Part shown: positions 25,422 to 36,500 of the stretch, in pieces
Position numbering within the stretch: position 1 is the first letter of the stretch
How the letters are laid out: every line of letters begins with the position of its first letter
Translations under genes and position numbers: made by a program
Assembly: GCF_016774335.1 (NCBI RefSeq)
Contig: NZ_JAETWA010000048.1
Span: forward strand, 62,001-126,000
Origin: Luteimonas saliphila
GTDB taxonomy: Bacteria; Pseudomonadota; Gammaproteobacteria; Xanthomonadales; Xanthomonadaceae
Direction: 5' to 3'
Length of the DNA: 64,000 nt
Notes under the pieces: generated by a model
Seen by the model: the letters and a program-made list of their open reading frames with translations, nothing else
What the model was told of the DNA's origin: nothing
Database searches by the model: none

Positions 25422-27652
25422 AGTTCTTCGCCAGCTGCGCCAAGGGCCTGGAGTACCTGCTGGTCGATGAACTCGTTGCGCTCGGCTGCACGCGCGCGAC
25501 CGCGGCGATCGCCGGCGCCCACGCCGAAGGCACCCTGCTCGACGCGCAACGCGCGGTGCTGTGGTCGCGCCTGGCCAGCCGCGTGCTGTGGCCGCTGGCG
25601 GACTACGCCTGCGCGGACGAACATGCGCTGTACGCCGGTGCGCGCGAGCTGCCCTGGCACGAGCACCTCGATGCCACGATGACGCTGGCCGTGGACGCCC
25701 ACGTCTCCGGGAGCGAGGTCACCCATGCACGCTACGCGGCGCAGCGGGTCAAGGACGCGGTGGTGGATTGCCTGCGCGACAGCTCCGGCGCGCGCCCCGA
25801 CGTCGATCTCGAAGCGCCGGACCTGCGCCTGAACCTGGTGGTGCGCAAGGGCCGCGCGATCGTGTCGGTCGATCTCGGCGGCGGGCCGTTGCACCGCCGC
25901 GGCTGGCGACGCGCCCAGGGCGAAGCGCCGCTGAAGGAGAACCTCGCCGCGGCGGTGCTGCTGCGCGGCGGCTGGCCGGCGCTGTACGCCGATGGTGGCG
26001 CGTTGCTGGATCCGATGTGCGGCAGCGGGACGTTGCTGATCGAGGGCGCGCTGATGGCGGCCGACGTCGCGCCGGGGTTGCTGCGCCACGGCGGGCGCGC
26101 GCCGAGCCGCTGGCGTGGTTTCGACGTCGCGGCATGGGAAACGCTGGTCGAGGATGGGCTGGCGCGCGAGCGCGTCGGCCGGGCTGCGCTGCGCCCGGTC
26201 TTCGATGGCAGCGACATCGACCCGGAGGCGATCCGCGCCGCGCGCGAGAACGCCACGGCCGCGGGCCTTCGCGATGCGGTGCGCTGGCACCTGCGTTCCA
26301 TCGCGCAGCTGGACGCGGCAAGCCGGGGCGCGCACTCCGGCGCGGATGCGGGCGACCCGGCGTCGGGTCCGGTCGCGGACGCGTCGCCGGGCGCGGCCGC
26401 GTCAGGAGAATCCATCCCGCCGACGCCTGGGCTCGTCGTCTGCAATCCCCCCTACGACGCGCGACTGGCCGCCGACCCCGCGCTGTACCGTGCGCTCGGC
26501 GACGCGCTCAGGCGCGCGGCGCCGCAATGGTGCGCGAGCCTGCTGTGCGGCGACCGCGAGCTTGCCTTCGCCACCGGCCTGCGCGCGAAGAAGACCTACC
26601 AGGTGTTCAACGGCGCGCTGGAGTGCATGTTGGTGGTCTGCGACCCGATCCTTCCGGCGGCGCGGGCGGACGCCGCGCCGCGGGTGCTGTCGGAAGGCGC
26701 CGGCATGGTCGCCAACCGCCTGCGCAAGACACTGAAGGCCTCGCGTGCGTGGCGCGAGCGCGAGGGCGTCGACTGCTTCCGCGCCTACGATGCCGACATC
26801 CCCGAATACTCCGCCGCGATCGACGTCTATGCCGACGTCGTCTCGGGCCAGCGCTGGCTGCACGTGCAGGAATACGCCGCGCCTGCCGACATCCCGGAGG
26901 CGGTCGCGCGCAAGCGCTTCGGCGAGCTGCTCGCGGGCGCCTCGGAGGCGCTCGAGGTCCCGCGCGAGCGCATCGCGGTGAAGACCCGTGCCAAGGGCAG
27001 GGGCGGCAGCAAGTACGGCCACTTCGCCCATCGCGGCGAGTTCATGACCGTGCGCGAGGGCGCGGCCAGGCTGCGGGTGAACCTGTTCGACTACCTGGAC
27101 ACCGGCCTGTTCCTCGACCATCGCCCGCTGCGCCTGCGCATCGCGCAGCAGGCGCGCGAGCGGCGTTTCCTCAACCTGTTCTGCTACACCGGCGCGGCGA
27201 CGGTACAGGCGGCCGTCGGCGGCGCGGCGCAGACCACCAGCGTCGACCTGTCGGCGACCTACCTCGAATGGCTGGCCGACAACCTGCGTGAGAACGCGAT
27301 CGGCGGCACCCGGCACCGCATCGCCCAGGCCGACGCGATGGCCTGGCTGCGCGCCGATCGTGGCGAGTACGACCTGGTGTTCTGCGATCCGCCGACGTTC
27401 TCCAACTCCGCGCGCGCCGACGACTTCGACGTGCAGCGTTCGCACGTGGAGCTGCTGCAGCTGGCGGTCTCGCGCCTGGCGCCGGATGGCGTGCTCTATT
27501 TCTCGAACAATTTCCGCCGCTTCCGGCTCGATGTGGACGCGCTGGCCGCCTTCGCCCGGGTCGAGGACATCAGCGCCGCGACCATCCCGCCCGATTTCGC
27601 CCGCAACCCGCGCATCCACCGCACCTGGGAACTTCGGCGCAGGCTCGGCTGA
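25418..27652 (+). CDS. rlmL: Bifunctional 23S rRNA methyltransferase RlmKL
   Basis: 744 residues. THUMP domain (about 50-160), then the RlmL methyltransferase with [17 protein letters not shown] (SAM loop) and [10 protein letters not shown] catalytic motif, then the RlmK domain with [15 protein letters not shown] and [12 protein letters not shown]. It makes m2G2445 and m7G2069 in the peptidyl-transferase region of 23S rRNA. An extra Ala/Gly-rich insertion of about 40 residues (around 300-335) breaks the first domain just before NPPY and is unusual. Confidence 0.95.
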   Translation: MKFFASCAKGLEYLLVDELVALGCTRATAAIAGAHAEGTLLDAQRAVLWSRLASRVLWPLADYACADEHALYAGARELPWHEHLDATMTLAVDAHVSGSEVTHARYAAQRVKDAVVDCLRDSSGARPDVDLEAPDLRLNLVVRKGRAIVSVDLGGGPLHRRGWRRAQGEAPLKENLAAAVLLRGGWPALYADGGALLDPMCGSGTLLIEGALMAADVAPGLLRHGGRAPSRWRGFDVAAWETLVEDGLARERVGRAALRPVFDGSDIDPEAIRAARENATAAGLRDAVRWHLRSIAQLDAASRGAHSGADAGDPASGPVADASPGAAASGESIPPTPGLVVCNPPYDARLAADPALYRALGDALRRAAPQWCASLLCGDRELAFATGLRAKKTYQVFNGALECMLVVCDPILPAARADAAPRVLSEGAGMVANRLRKTLKASRAWREREGVDCFRAYDADIPEYSAAIDVYADVVSGQRWLHVQEYAAPADIPEAVARKRFGELLAGASEALEVPRERIAVKTRAKGRGGSKYGHFAHRGEFMTVREGAARLRVNLFDYLDTGLFLDHRPLRLRIAQQARERRFLNLFCYTGAATVQAAVGGAAQTTSVDLSATYLEWLADNLRENAIGGTRHRIAQADAMAWLRADRGEYDLVFCDPPTFSNSARADDFDVQRSHVELLQLAVSRLAPDGVLYFSNNFRRFRLDVDALAAFARVEDISAATIPPDFARNPRIHRTWELRRRLG

Positions 27653-27754
27653 GGCGCGGACCGCGCAAATCTGGCAAGTACCGTTGCGTCGATGGCGGTT
27701 ATCGTGCCGGAAACCGGGCGCATATTGCCGGGCAGTCCAGTGGAGGCAAGCCCC

Positions 27755-28630
27755 ATGAGCGCGATCGATCCCATCCGTTACGCACGCGTCGCCCGCAAGG
27801 TGCGCGGCACGCCCGCGTCCGACGGCGCCGGCGTGCGCCTGACCCGCGTCATCGGCGGCGGCGAACTGCCCGATCTCGATCCGTTCCTGCTGCTCGACGA
27901 GTTCGGCACCGACCGGCCCGAGGACTATCTCGCCGGCTTCCCCAGCCATCCGCACCGCGGCTTCGAGACCGTCACCTACATGCTCGACGGCCGCATGCGC
28001 CACAAGGACAACCACGGCAACGAGGGCCTGCTGGTGCCCGGCAGCGTGCAGTGGATGACCGCCGGCCGCGGCCTGGTGCACTCGGAGATGCCCGAGCAGG
28101 AACACGGCCGCATGCGCGGCTTCCAGCTGTGGGTGAACCTGCCGGCGAAGGACAAGATGACCGCGCCGCGCTACCAGGAATTCCCGCCTGCGCAGTTGCC
28201 GGCGGTGACGCCGGCCGAGGGCGTGCGGGTGAAGCTCATCGCCGGCGCGGTGCAGGACGCCGATGGCGAGCCCGTGCGTGGCCCCATTTCGCAGCCGGCG
28301 ACCGATCCGGTGTATCTCGACGTCGAACTCGCGCCGGGCGTCGAATGGGTGTACACGCTGCCGCCGGGCCACAACGCGTTCGCGTATGCGTTCGAGGGCG
28401 AAGCCTCGCTCGGCGACGGCGACGATGCGCGCGCGCTCGCGGCGCAGGAGATGGCGGTGCTCGGCGGCGGCGACGCGCTCAAGCTGCGCGGCGGCGAGGC
28501 CGGAGCGCGGTTGATCGTGGTTGCCGGTCGCCCGCTGCGCGAGCCTGTCGCGCGCCACGGACCGTTCGTGATGAACACCCGCCAGGAGCTGATGCAGGCG
28601 TTCGTCGATTTCCAGGAAGGACGGTTCTGA
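27755..28630 (+). CDS. Pirin family protein (first of two)
   Basis: 291 residues from ATG 27755, with GGAGG 9-10 bases upstream. Bicupin: metal ligands in FPSHPHRGFETVTY (two His), and VQWMTAGRGLVHSEMPE (His, Glu). Bacterial pirins are often quercetin 2,3-dioxygenase-like or regulatory. It stands alone. A second pirin gene, clearly different in sequence, lies at 30812-31672. Confidence 0.93.
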   Translation: MSAIDPIRYARVARKVRGTPASDGAGVRLTRVIGGGELPDLDPFLLLDEFGTDRPEDYLAGFPSHPHRGFETVTYMLDGRMRHKDNHGNEGLLVPGSVQWMTAGRGLVHSEMPEQEHGRMRGFQLWVNLPAKDKMTAPRYQEFPPAQLPAVTPAEGVRVKLIAGAVQDADGEPVRGPISQPATDPVYLDVELAPGVEWVYTLPPGHNAFAYAFEGEASLGDGDDARALAAQEMAVLGGGDALKLRGGEAGARLIVVAGRPLREPVARHGPFVMNTRQELMQAFVDFQEGRF

Positions 28631-28703
28631 GCGAACTACCGCGCAGTTGCGCGAGGACGGCCGGGTGCTGCCCGGCCGTCGCGCTCGTGGCCGCGGGACG
28701 CGC

Positions 28704-29438
28704 TCAGCCGTTGCCGACGATGTCCGGGCGGTCGTGGCCCAGCCACTTGTAGAAGGTGCCGCCGAGCAGGCCACCGAGGATAGGCGCCAGCCAGAACAGC
28801 CACAGTTGCGAAACCTGCGCGCCGCCTACCAGTAGCGCGACCCCGGTGGAACGCGCCGGATTCACCGAGGTGTTGGTGACCGGGATGCTGATCAGGTGGA
28901 TCAGGGTCAGGGCCAGGCCGATCGCGATCGGCGCGAACCCCACCGGCGCACGCGCGTGGGTGGCGCCCATGATCACGACCAGGAAGAACGCGGTCAGCAC
29001 CACTTCGCACAGGAACGCCGCCGCCATCGAGTAGCCGCCGGGCGACAGTTCGCCATAGCCGTTGGTCGCGAACGCGCCGGCGCTGCCGCCGTCGATCGCG
29101 AACCCCGGCGCGCCGCTGGCGATCTGGAACAGGATGAAGGCCGCCGCCACCGCGCCCAGCGTCTGCGCCGCGATGTAGGGAAGCAGGTCTCGCACCGGGA
29201 AGCGGCCACCGGCCCATAGCCCGAAGCTGACCGCGGGATTGAAATGACCGCCGGAAATGTGGCCGAGCGCGTAGGCGCCGGTCAGCACGGTGAGGCCGAA
29301 CGCCAGCGACACGCCGAGCAAGCCGATCCCCAGCGGATTGCCGTCGCCGCCGAAACTGGCCGCGAGCACGGCGCTGCCGCAGCCTCCCAGGACCAGCCAG
29401 AACGTGCCGACGAATTCTGCGGAGAGCTTCCTGATCAT
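28704..29438 (-). CDS. aqpZ: Aquaporin Z
   Basis: 244 residues with six membrane helices and two NPA boxes ([11 protein letters not shown] near 64-70 and [11 protein letters not shown] near 187-193). The aromatic/Arg filter pattern of AqpZ (Phe, His, Thr/Cys, Arg) appears consistent with the Arg after the second NPA. It is a water channel of the inner membrane. Divergent from the secreted gene at 29737. Confidence 0.95.
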   Translation of the reverse strand: MIRKLSAEFVGTFWLVLGGCGSAVLAASFGGDGNPLGIGLLGVSLAFGLTVLTGAYALGHISGGHFNPAVSFGLWAGGRFPVRDLLPYIAAQTLGAVAAAFILFQIASGAPGFAIDGGSAGAFATNGYGELSPGGYSMAAAFLCEVVLTAFFLVVIMGATHARAPVGFAPIAIGLALTLIHLISIPVTNTSVNPARSTGVALLVGGAQVSQLWLFWLAPILGGLLGGTFYKWLGHDRPDIVGNG

Positions 29439-29582
29439 GATGTGGGTTCCCGTTGGTGGAGTGGTCCTGCCTCGACACAAGGCCAGAGCATCGACCGCTG
29501 GCGCGCGTCGAGACAGGGGGCGGGACAATGTGGCACATCGCGATACGCGCGTTCCATGCGGCGATGCAGCAGAAGCGATGCG

Positions 29583-29610
29583 TTGGACATTCGCGTCGAT
29601 TCGGTATAGT
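29583..29610 (+). promoter_or_regulatory. Sigma-70-type promoter with long leader
   Basis: TTGGAC, 16-base spacer, TATAGT, one of the best matches to consensus in the window. The ATG at 29737 is about 120 bases further on. The leader contains an 8-bp stem AATTCATC / GATGAATT (about 29624-29655) around a C-rich loop, possibly an attenuating or stabilising structure. Confidence 0.65.
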
Positions 29611-29736
29611 GCCCACGAAACGGAATTCATCCCCCCTTGCAGGACGATGAATTACCCACGGAGTTGTTGCGGTGCAGCACTTCCCCCATGCAGGACTGTG
29701 ACCTCGTGGTCCCTTCGCTACATGGAGCGACTTCAG

Positions 29737-30183
29737 ATGAAACCGATGATCCTGTTGCTGGCCGGCCTGCTCTGGTCCGGCCACGCGCTCGCGCAATCCG
29801 CCACCGAAAACTGTCCCGAACTGCCGCCCGGCACCGATCTCGGGTGGGACGTGGTCAACGGGCCCGACTTCGTGTTCTGCAAGGCCATCCGCGCGTCGGA
29901 CGGCAGCCAGGCGTTCGCGGTGATGCTCGGCGGCCAGTCGGCGTTCCGGCCCACACGCGAGCTGCGCGAGGAGAGCGCCGAGATCGACGGCCACGACGTA
30001 CGCTGGTACCGCGGTGAGGTGGCGACCCGGCAGAACGTCCTCGTGCGCGAGACGCGCGTCGAGCTGGGCCGCAGGAACACCGCGCACATCGTCGTGCGCG
30101 CGGACTCCGAAGACCTGCTCGCGCAGAACCGGCGCCTCGCCGAGGGCCTGCGTTTCCGGGCGATCGCCGTCGGCGGCGATTGA
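29737..30183 (+). CDS. Small secreted protein, paralogue of 30293-30733
   Basis: 148 residues from ATG 29737, with GGAG about 9 bases upstream; signal peptide 1-20 (MILLLAGLLWSGHALA). The mature part holds two cysteines (ENCPELPPGTDLGW, DFVFCKAI) and ends in LAEGLRFRAI. Residues such as EIDGHDVRWYRGE and RET-x-VEL are shared with the convergent gene at 30293, so both come from one duplication. No known family recognised. Confidence 0.75.
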   Translation: MKPMILLLAGLLWSGHALAQSATENCPELPPGTDLGWDVVNGPDFVFCKAIRASDGSQAFAVMLGGQSAFRPTRELREESAEIDGHDVRWYRGEVATRQNVLVRETRVELGRRNTAHIVVRADSEDLLAQNRRLAEGLRFRAIAVGGD

Positions 30184-30292
30184 GTTCCGCCGGCCGGCGG
30201 GCCGCGCCCGCTGCAACGCTTGCGGCCGGCGAGCCGGGACGATGGCCGGGGAGAGGACCGGGTGGCGCGACCACCCCGCCTGGCGCGGGCGG

Positions 30293-30733
30293 CTAGTTGC
30301 TGCCGATCCGGCTGTCGTGGAACCGCAGCCCCTCGGCCAGCTTCAGGCTCTCGGCCAGCTGCTGCTCGGTCTCCACCCGGAGCATGATGTGCGCGGTCAG
30401 GTCGTCGTCGAGCTCGATCAGCGTTTCGCGCACGATCGCATCCTGCAGCGCGAGCACGCCGCGATACCAGCGCACGTCGTGGCCATCGATCGTGCCCTTT
30501 TCCTCGCGCAGCGAGAAACGTTCGCGGAAGGGGGACTCGGCCCGCAGCATGACCGAGAACACCTGGGTCCCGTCTTCGCGCACGGCCTTGCAGAAGAGGA
30601 AGTCGTCGCCCTGGGTGGCCTCCCAGCCCAGGCCACCGGCCGCCGGCAGTTCGGGACAGTTGCCGACGGACTGGGCCAGGGCAGGCAGCGGCAACAGCAG
30701 GGCCGCGATGGCAAGCCGGTGCTTCGTGTTCAT
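30293..30733 (-). CDS. Small secreted protein, paralogue of 29737-30183
   Basis: 146 residues, signal peptide 1-20 (ending in ALAQ). Shares with its neighbour the order NCPELP, LGWE/D, GDDFLFCKAV, TQVFSVML, TIDGHDVRWYRG, VRETLIEL, LAEGLRF. The two cysteines are conserved and may form a disulfide. The pair is convergent, 109 bases apart, with GC-rich palindromes between (CCGCC/GGCGG) that may terminate both. Function unknown. Confidence 0.75.
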   Translation of the reverse strand: MNTKHRLAIAALLLPLPALAQSVGNCPELPAAGGLGWEATQGDDFLFCKAVREDGTQVFSVMLRAESPFRERFSLREEKGTIDGHDVRWYRGVLALQDAIVRETLIELDDDLTAHIMLRVETEQQLAESLKLAEGLRFHDSRIGSN

Positions 30734-30811
30734 CGGGGATCCCGGCGGGAAGGTCTTCCCGACATTGCCACGTCACGGCTCATGATGCAACGCACAAAAA
30801 TTTGATCCCCG

Positions 30812-31672
30812 TCATCTTTCGGGCAGCGGGATGGATTCGGTTTCGTCCGCGATCCCGCCGAATCGGCCGTCCTGCCAGTCGCGTTTGGCCTGCTCGATGC
30901 GTTCCTTCGACGAGGACACGAAGTTCCACCACAGGTGCCGTGGCGCATCCAGGGGCTCGCCACCGAACAACAGCGCCTTGAGCGGGGTCTTGGCCCGCAG
31001 CACCGCCGGGGAGCCGGGATCGGGCAGCACCAGATGGCGCGCGGGGATGTCGCTGCCGTCCAGTTGCGCGTCGCCCTCGAGCACGTAGACCGCGCGCTCG
31101 GCGTGGCTGGCGTCGATCTTCGTTTCCTCGTCCGCGGCGAGGTCGATCGCCACGTTGAGGGTGTCGCTGAAGACGCCCACCGGCGACTCCTCGCCATAGG
31201 CGCGGCCGGCGATGACGCGCAGGGTCGCGCCCCGATGCTCGATCCGCGGCAGGGTCGCGGCGGCGTGGTGGTGGAATGCGGGTGCGGTCTCCTCGTGCGG
31301 CTTCGGCAGCGCGACCCAGGTCTGCATGCCGTGCAGTGCCTGTCCGCCCCCGCGCAGTTCCTCCGGGGAACGCTCGGAGTGGGCGATGCCGCGACCGGCG
31401 GTCATCCAGTTCACGTCGCCGGGACTGATGTCCTGGCGCGATCCGAGCGTGTCGCGATGCCGGATCGTGCCCGCCCAGAGGAAGGTCACGGTGGCCAGGC
31501 CGATATGCGGATGCGGGCGGACGTCGATGCCGACGCCGGGTTCGAACAGGGCCGGTCCCATGTGGTCGACGAACACGAACGGGCCGACGCTGCGCGCCTG
31601 GATCGTCGGCACGGCCCGGCGCACCATCATGTTGCCGATGTCGTGTTCGCGCGGGGCGATGATCGTGGTCAT
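30812..31672 (-). CDS. Pirin family protein (second of two)
   Basis: 286 residues. Cupin metal ligands in RPHPHIGLATVTFLW (two His) and VNWMTAGRGIAHSERSPEE (His and Glu). It differs from the pirin at 27755 throughout and has the longer VFVDHMGPALFEPG opening typical of the YhhW-like group. It lies upstream of the secreted paralogue on the same strand, 78 bases away, and downstream of nfi. Confidence 0.92.
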   Translation of the reverse strand: MTTIIAPREHDIGNMMVRRAVPTIQARSVGPFVFVDHMGPALFEPGVGIDVRPHPHIGLATVTFLWAGTIRHRDTLGSRQDISPGDVNWMTAGRGIAHSERSPEELRGGGQALHGMQTWVALPKPHEETAPAFHHHAAATLPRIEHRGATLRVIAGRAYGEESPVGVFSDTLNVAIDLAADEETKIDASHAERAVYVLEGDAQLDGSDIPARHLVLPDPGSPAVLRAKTPLKALLFGGEPLDAPRHLWWNFVSSSKERIEQAKRDWQDGRFGGIADETESIPLPER

Positions 31673-31768
31673 GCAGGCTCTTCCAGCGGACGTGCAGGCA
31701 GGATCGCACGCCCTGCCGGTGACGCGCGGAACGTTCCGGGAAACGGATCGTTCCGCGAACCGGCTGCC

Positions 31769-32479
31769 TCAATCGCCGCCGCCGGGCAGCGTGCCGCCGG
31801 CGGTACCCACCGCGCCGCGGCGCGAGGCCAGGCGATCGGCGAGCCGGGTGGGTTCGGGCAGGCGGTAGCGGGTGGCGTAGCGCATCACCAGCCCAGGCGC
31901 GCCCGCCATCGACACGCGGTGCCCGGGCGAAACCACCAGCGGGTTGCAGCGCACCTTGCTGCGCAGCAACCAGCCGATCTGTTCGCCGCCATGGCGCAAT
32001 GGCGTGAAGGCGCCGCGCATGTCGTGCAGCGTGGTGCTCGAGGTGCCGACCAGGATCTTCTTCGCCACGCCGATGCTGGGCAGGCCGGTGGCCACGCCGA
32101 AATGCGCGGCGATCCCGAGCCTGCGCGGATGGGCGATGCCATGGCCATCGACGAAGGCGAGGTCGGGCCGCCGCGGCAGTCGCGCCAGCGCCTGCAGCAG
32201 CGCCGGCAGCTCGCGGAAGCTGAGCAGGCCGGGCACGTAGGGCATGCTCGTCGGCACGCGCACGACCTCGCACGCGACCGGCTGCAGGTCGCGCGCATCC
32301 AGCAGCACCGCGGCGGCGCGGGTGAGCGTGCCGCCTTCCTCGAAGCCGACGTCGAATCCGCCGATCCATCGCGGCGGGTCCGGGAAGTCGTCGCGCAGGA
32401 CGACCTGGCGAGCCAGCGCCTCCTGGACGCGTCGCGCGTCGGCGATGCTGCCGTCCCAGTCGCCGAAAGCGGCGCTCAT
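31769..32479 (-). CDS. nfi: Endonuclease V
   Basis: 236 residues from ATG 32479, overlapping the stop of the upstream phosphatase lipoprotein gene (ATGA). Motifs: [11 protein letters not shown] (metal Asp), [12 protein letters not shown] (Glu), [21 protein letters not shown] (second Asp) and the wedge. It nicks DNA one base 3' of deoxyinosine in repair of deaminated adenine. Confidence 0.95.
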   Translation of the reverse strand: MSAAFGDWDGSIADARRVQEALARQVVLRDDFPDPPRWIGGFDVGFEEGGTLTRAAAVLLDARDLQPVACEVVRVPTSMPYVPGLLSFRELPALLQALARLPRRPDLAFVDGHGIAHPRRLGIAAHFGVATGLPSIGVAKKILVGTSSTTLHDMRGAFTPLRHGGEQIGWLLRSKVRCNPLVVSPGHRVSMAGAPGLVMRYATRYRLPEPTRLADRLASRRGAVGTAGGTLPGGGD

Positions 32480-33012
32480 GGCGCGTGCGCCGGCGAACCG
32501 TAACGCGTCACGTGGAGCGCAGGGCGGCCGTCGTCGGCGATGCGGATGGTGCTGATCCGGTCGTACTCGGATTCGGGCATCGGTTCGGCAGCGCAGGCGC
32601 AGAGCGCGGCGACGATGTCCGGCGTCGTGTTGCTGTGGCCGGCGACGAGCACCGTGCCCCACGGATGCGTGGCGCGCAGCTGCGCGGCGAACGCGTCCGC
32701 CGACATGTCCGCCGCATAGAGCTTCGGCGCGAGGCCGAAAGCGGCGGCGCTCGGCGCGACGGTCTGCTGCGTGCGCCGGTAGCCGGTGGCGTAGACCGCG
32801 ACGAGCGGTTCGCGCGCGAGCCGACGCGCGAGCTCGCTGGCGCGCGCCAGACCGGCCGGATTCAGCTCCGGATCGCGATCGGCACCGGCGGCCTTCTCGG
32901 CGTGGCGGACGACGACGAAGGTGACGCCGTCCACGGCGGCGCGCGGCGCCGTTCCGGCGCAGGCTCCCAGCAGGCAGGCGAACGTCAGCAGCGGTAGGAG
33001 GCGTCTGGTCAT
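32476..33012 (-). CDS. Histidine phosphatase superfamily lipoprotein
   Basis: 178 residues from ATG 33012, chosen because it opens a lipoprotein signal (lipobox LGAC at about 13-16). The phosphoglycerate-mutase-like fold has RHAEK (RHG-box) near 46 and the second His in [12 protein letters not shown] surface-anchored phosphatase is inferred; the substrate is unknown. Overlaps nfi in ATGA. Confidence 0.88.
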   Translation of the reverse strand: MTRRLLPLLTFACLLGACAGTAPRAAVDGVTFVVVRHAEKAAGADRDPELNPAGLARASELARRLAREPLVAVYATGYRRTQQTVAPSAAAFGLAPKLYAADMSADAFAAQLRATHPWGTVLVAGHSNTTPDIVAALCACAAEPMPESEYDRISTIRIADDGRPALHVTRYGSPAHAP

Positions 33013-33219
33013 CGCGCGATTATGCCGCGAAGCCATCGCGGTCGAATGCGATCGCACCCGTGGCTTGGCTGGTGCGGTGAGCATCCTGTCGATCGGTCCG
33101 ACGCTGCCCGGACGTTGGCGCCTGCGCCGTCCACCGGGTCGCACATGCCGGCGACATGCGGTCCGCGCGCAGCGCCGGCGCTTGGCCGGTCGCTCCCGGC
33201 ACCCGCGCCGGGCGAGGCG

Positions 33220-33450
33220 CTACTTCTTCGCGTGCCATTTGCCGTCGTCGCCCTTGTCGTACTTTTCCTTCACCGCGGCCCAGGCCACGCGGTGCGCGGT
33301 CTCCTCGCGGCTGGCGTCGCCGCGGCGGTCGTCCGGATCCCTGTACTGGTCCCAGGCGCTGTTGAAGGCTTCCTTGTAGATCTCCTGCGCGTGCTTCGGC
33401 ACGTTGTCGCGGACCGTATCGGGCAGGTCGTCGATGCGCTCGTAGGGCAT
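33220..33450 (-). CDS. chaB: ChaB family protein
   Basis: 76 residues, the standard ChaB length. Pattern Y-x-x-x-D-DLPDTVRDNVPKHAQEIYKEAFNSAWDQY ... HRVAWAAVKEKY is diagnostic. ChaB was described as a cation transport regulator near ChaA, but its true role is unclear; no chaA is adjacent here. The 207 bases upstream (33013-33219) show nothing beyond GC-rich spacer. Confidence 0.95.
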   Translation of the reverse strand: MPYERIDDLPDTVRDNVPKHAQEIYKEAFNSAWDQYRDPDDRRGDASREETAHRVAWAAVKEKYDKGDDGKWHAKK

Positions 33451-33537
33451 GGGCGTGGCTCCGTGCGGGCCTTCGACCCTAGCGCCGCGCGGGTGACCGC
33501 GCGGTGAGTCGGACGTGAGCGTCGCGTGCCGGCGGCG

Positions 33538-36500
33538 CTACGCGTTCCCGGCCTGCGGCGCGAGCGCGATCAGCAGCCCGCGGGCGGCCTTCAGCCGGGT
33601 GTCGGCATCGGCCAGGTCCAGGGCGATGCGCAGCTTGTCCGGGCCGTCCATGCGGTAGTGCTTCGGCTGCCCCTGGATCAGCCGGATCACCGCCATCGGA
33701 TCGACCGCCGGCTTGTCGAGGAACTGCAGGCGCCCGCCGCCGGGGCCGAGGTCGAGCTTGCGGATGCCGAGCGCGGTCGCCTGCAGCCGCAGTTCGGCGA
33801 TCGCGAACAGGTGCTTCGCAGCATCCGGCAGCAGGCCGAAGCGGTCGATCATCTCGACCTGCAGTTCGCGCAGCTCAGCGCCGTCGCGCGCTGAACTGAT
33901 GCGCTTGTACAGCGTCAGGCGCGTGTGCACGTCGGGCAGGTAGTCGTCCGGGATCAGCGACGGCAGGTGCAGTTCCACATCGGCGCCGCGATGCAGCGGC
34001 TCGTCCATGTCGGGCAGCTTGCCCTGGCGGATCGAGCGCACCGCGCGCTCGAGCAGTTCGGTGTAGAGGCTGAAGCCGACCTCGGCCATCTGTCCGCTCT
34101 GGTCCTCGCCGAGCAGTTCGCCGGCACCGCGGATCTCCAGGTCGTGGGTGGCCAGGGTGAAGCCGGCGCCCAGCTCGTCCATCGAGGCGATCGCGTCCAG
34201 CCGCTTCTGCGCATCGGAGGTGATCGAACGCCGGTCGGGCACCACCAGGTAGGCATAGGCGCGGTGGTGCGAGCGGCCGACGCGCCCGCGCAACTGGTGC
34301 AGCTGCGCCAGGCCGAATTTGTCGGCGCGGTTGATGATGATGGTGTTGGCGTTGGGGATGTCGATGCCCGATTCGATGATCGTCGAGCACAGCAGCACGT
34401 TGAAGCGCTGCTTGTGGAAATCGAGCATCACCTTCTCCAGCTCGCGTTCGGGCATCTGGCCATGGGCGATGCCGATGCGCGCGTCGGGCACCAGTTCCGA
34501 GAGCTGGCGCTGCATGCGACCGATGCTCTCGACGTCGTTGTGCAGGAAATACACCTGGCCGCCGCGCGCGAGTTCGCGCTGGAACGCTTCGCGCAGCATC
34601 GCGTCGTCCCAGGCGTGGACGAAGGTCTGTACCGCCAGCCGGTGCGCGGGCGGGGTGGCGATGATCGACAGGTCACGCAGCCCGGCCATGGCCATGTTGA
34701 GCGTGCGCGGGATCGGGGTGGCGGTGAGCGTGAGCAGGTGCACGTTCGCGCGCAGCGCCTTGAGCGCTTCCTTCTGGCGCACGCCGAAGCGCTGCTCCTC
34801 GTCGACGATGACCAGGCCGAGGTCCTTGAACTTCACGTCCTTCTGCAGCAGCCGGTGGGTGCCGACGATGACGTCGAGCGTGCCGTCGGCGATCTTGCCG
34901 ATCTCGGCCTTGATCTCCTTCGTGCTCTTGAAGCGCGACAGTACCTCGACGCGCAACGGCCAGTCGGCGAAGCGGTCGCGGAAGTTGCGGTAGTGCTGCT
35001 CGGCCAGCAGGGTGGTGGGCACCAGCACGGCCACCTGCCGGCCCGCGGCCGCGGCCACGAATGCCGCGCGCACGGCGACCTCGGTCTTGCCGAAGCCGAC
35101 GTCGCCGCAGACCACGCGGTCCATCGGCTGGCTGGAGCCGAGGTCGCGGATCACCGCCTCGATCGCGGCGTGCTGGTCGGGCGTCTCCTCGAACGGGAAC
35201 GCCGCGGCGAAGGGTTCGTACATCGCGCGGTCGATCGGCAGCGCAAGGCCGGCGCGCGCCATGCGCCGGGCCTGGATCTCCAGCAGCTCGGCGGCCACGT
35301 CGCGGACCTTCTCCTGCGCCTTGCGCTTGGCCTTGGCCCATTGCTCGCCGCCGAGCGAATGCAGCGGTGCGGTCTCCGCCGACGCGCCGGAGTAGCGGCT
35401 GACCAGGTGCAGCTGCGCCACCGGCACGTACAGGCGGTCGCCCTTGGCGTATTCGATGTCGAGGTACTCGCCGGCCTGGCCGCCGGCCTCGAGCGTGACC
35501 AGGCCGCGATAGCGGCCCACGCCGTGATCCTCGTGCACGATCGGCGCGCCTTCGCTGAGCTCGCCCAGGTCGCGGATGATCGCCTCGGGCTCGCGGCCCG
35601 CGCGCCTGCGCCGGCGTGGCTGCGCGGCGCGCTCGGGGAACAGCTGGCGTTCGGTGAGGATCGCGACCGGCCCGTGGCCGGAGGCGTCGTGGTCGAGGGC
35701 GAAACCATCGTCGAGTGGCGCGACCGCGATCGCGAAGCGGGCGTCGCCCCCGCCTACACGGGATTGGCCGTGGTCGCGGAGGAACGCCGCGAAATCGGGC
35801 AGCACCGCAGGCTCGAGTCCCGCCGCATCCAGCAGCTCCAGCAGCGCCTCGCGGCGACCGGCCGAATCCGCGGCGATCAGCGTCCGCCCGCCGTAGCTGG
35901 ACAGGAACGAACCGAGCGCGGCCCCCGGCTCGCTGTCGCGCGCGGACAGCGGCAGCACCGGCGCGGGCTGGTCGCCGAGCGTGCTGGCCTGCGCGTGGCG
36001 CGGGTGCGCGGCGTTGCACAGCTCGATGCGCTCGCCGGCGTTGAGTCGCTCGCGCAGGGCGTCGGGCGTCAGCCACAGCTCGTCCGGCGGCAGGATCGGG
36101 CGTTCGATGTCGTGGCGCAGCTGCTCGTAGCGGTCCGCGGCCTGTTTGCAGAAATGCTCGGCCGCTTCCAGCGCGCCTTCATCGACCATCGGCAGCGCAT
36201 CGGGGGCGAGGTAGTCGAACAGGGTCGCGGTCGTGGCGAAGAACAGCGGCAGGTAGTACTCGATCCCGGCCGGCACGATCCCGGCCTTGAGGTCCTGCAC
36301 CAGGCCGCTGCGGCGGGTGTCGATGTCGAAGCGCGCGCGCAGAGCGTCGAGCGCAGCGGATAGGGCGTCGTCGTCGGTCGGGATCTCGCGGCCGGGCAGC
36401 ATGCGCACGGCCTCGACCCGGTCGAGCGAACGCTGGGTTTCCGGATCGAAGGCGCGGATCGATTCGATGCTGTCGTCGAACAGCTCGACGCGATAGGGCT

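Noticed and set aside
29647..29736. N-terminal extension of the secreted protein from an upstream ATG (MNYPRSCCG...)
   Set aside because: It would bury the signal peptide; the ATG at 29737 has a good ribosome site and starts the signal sequence.
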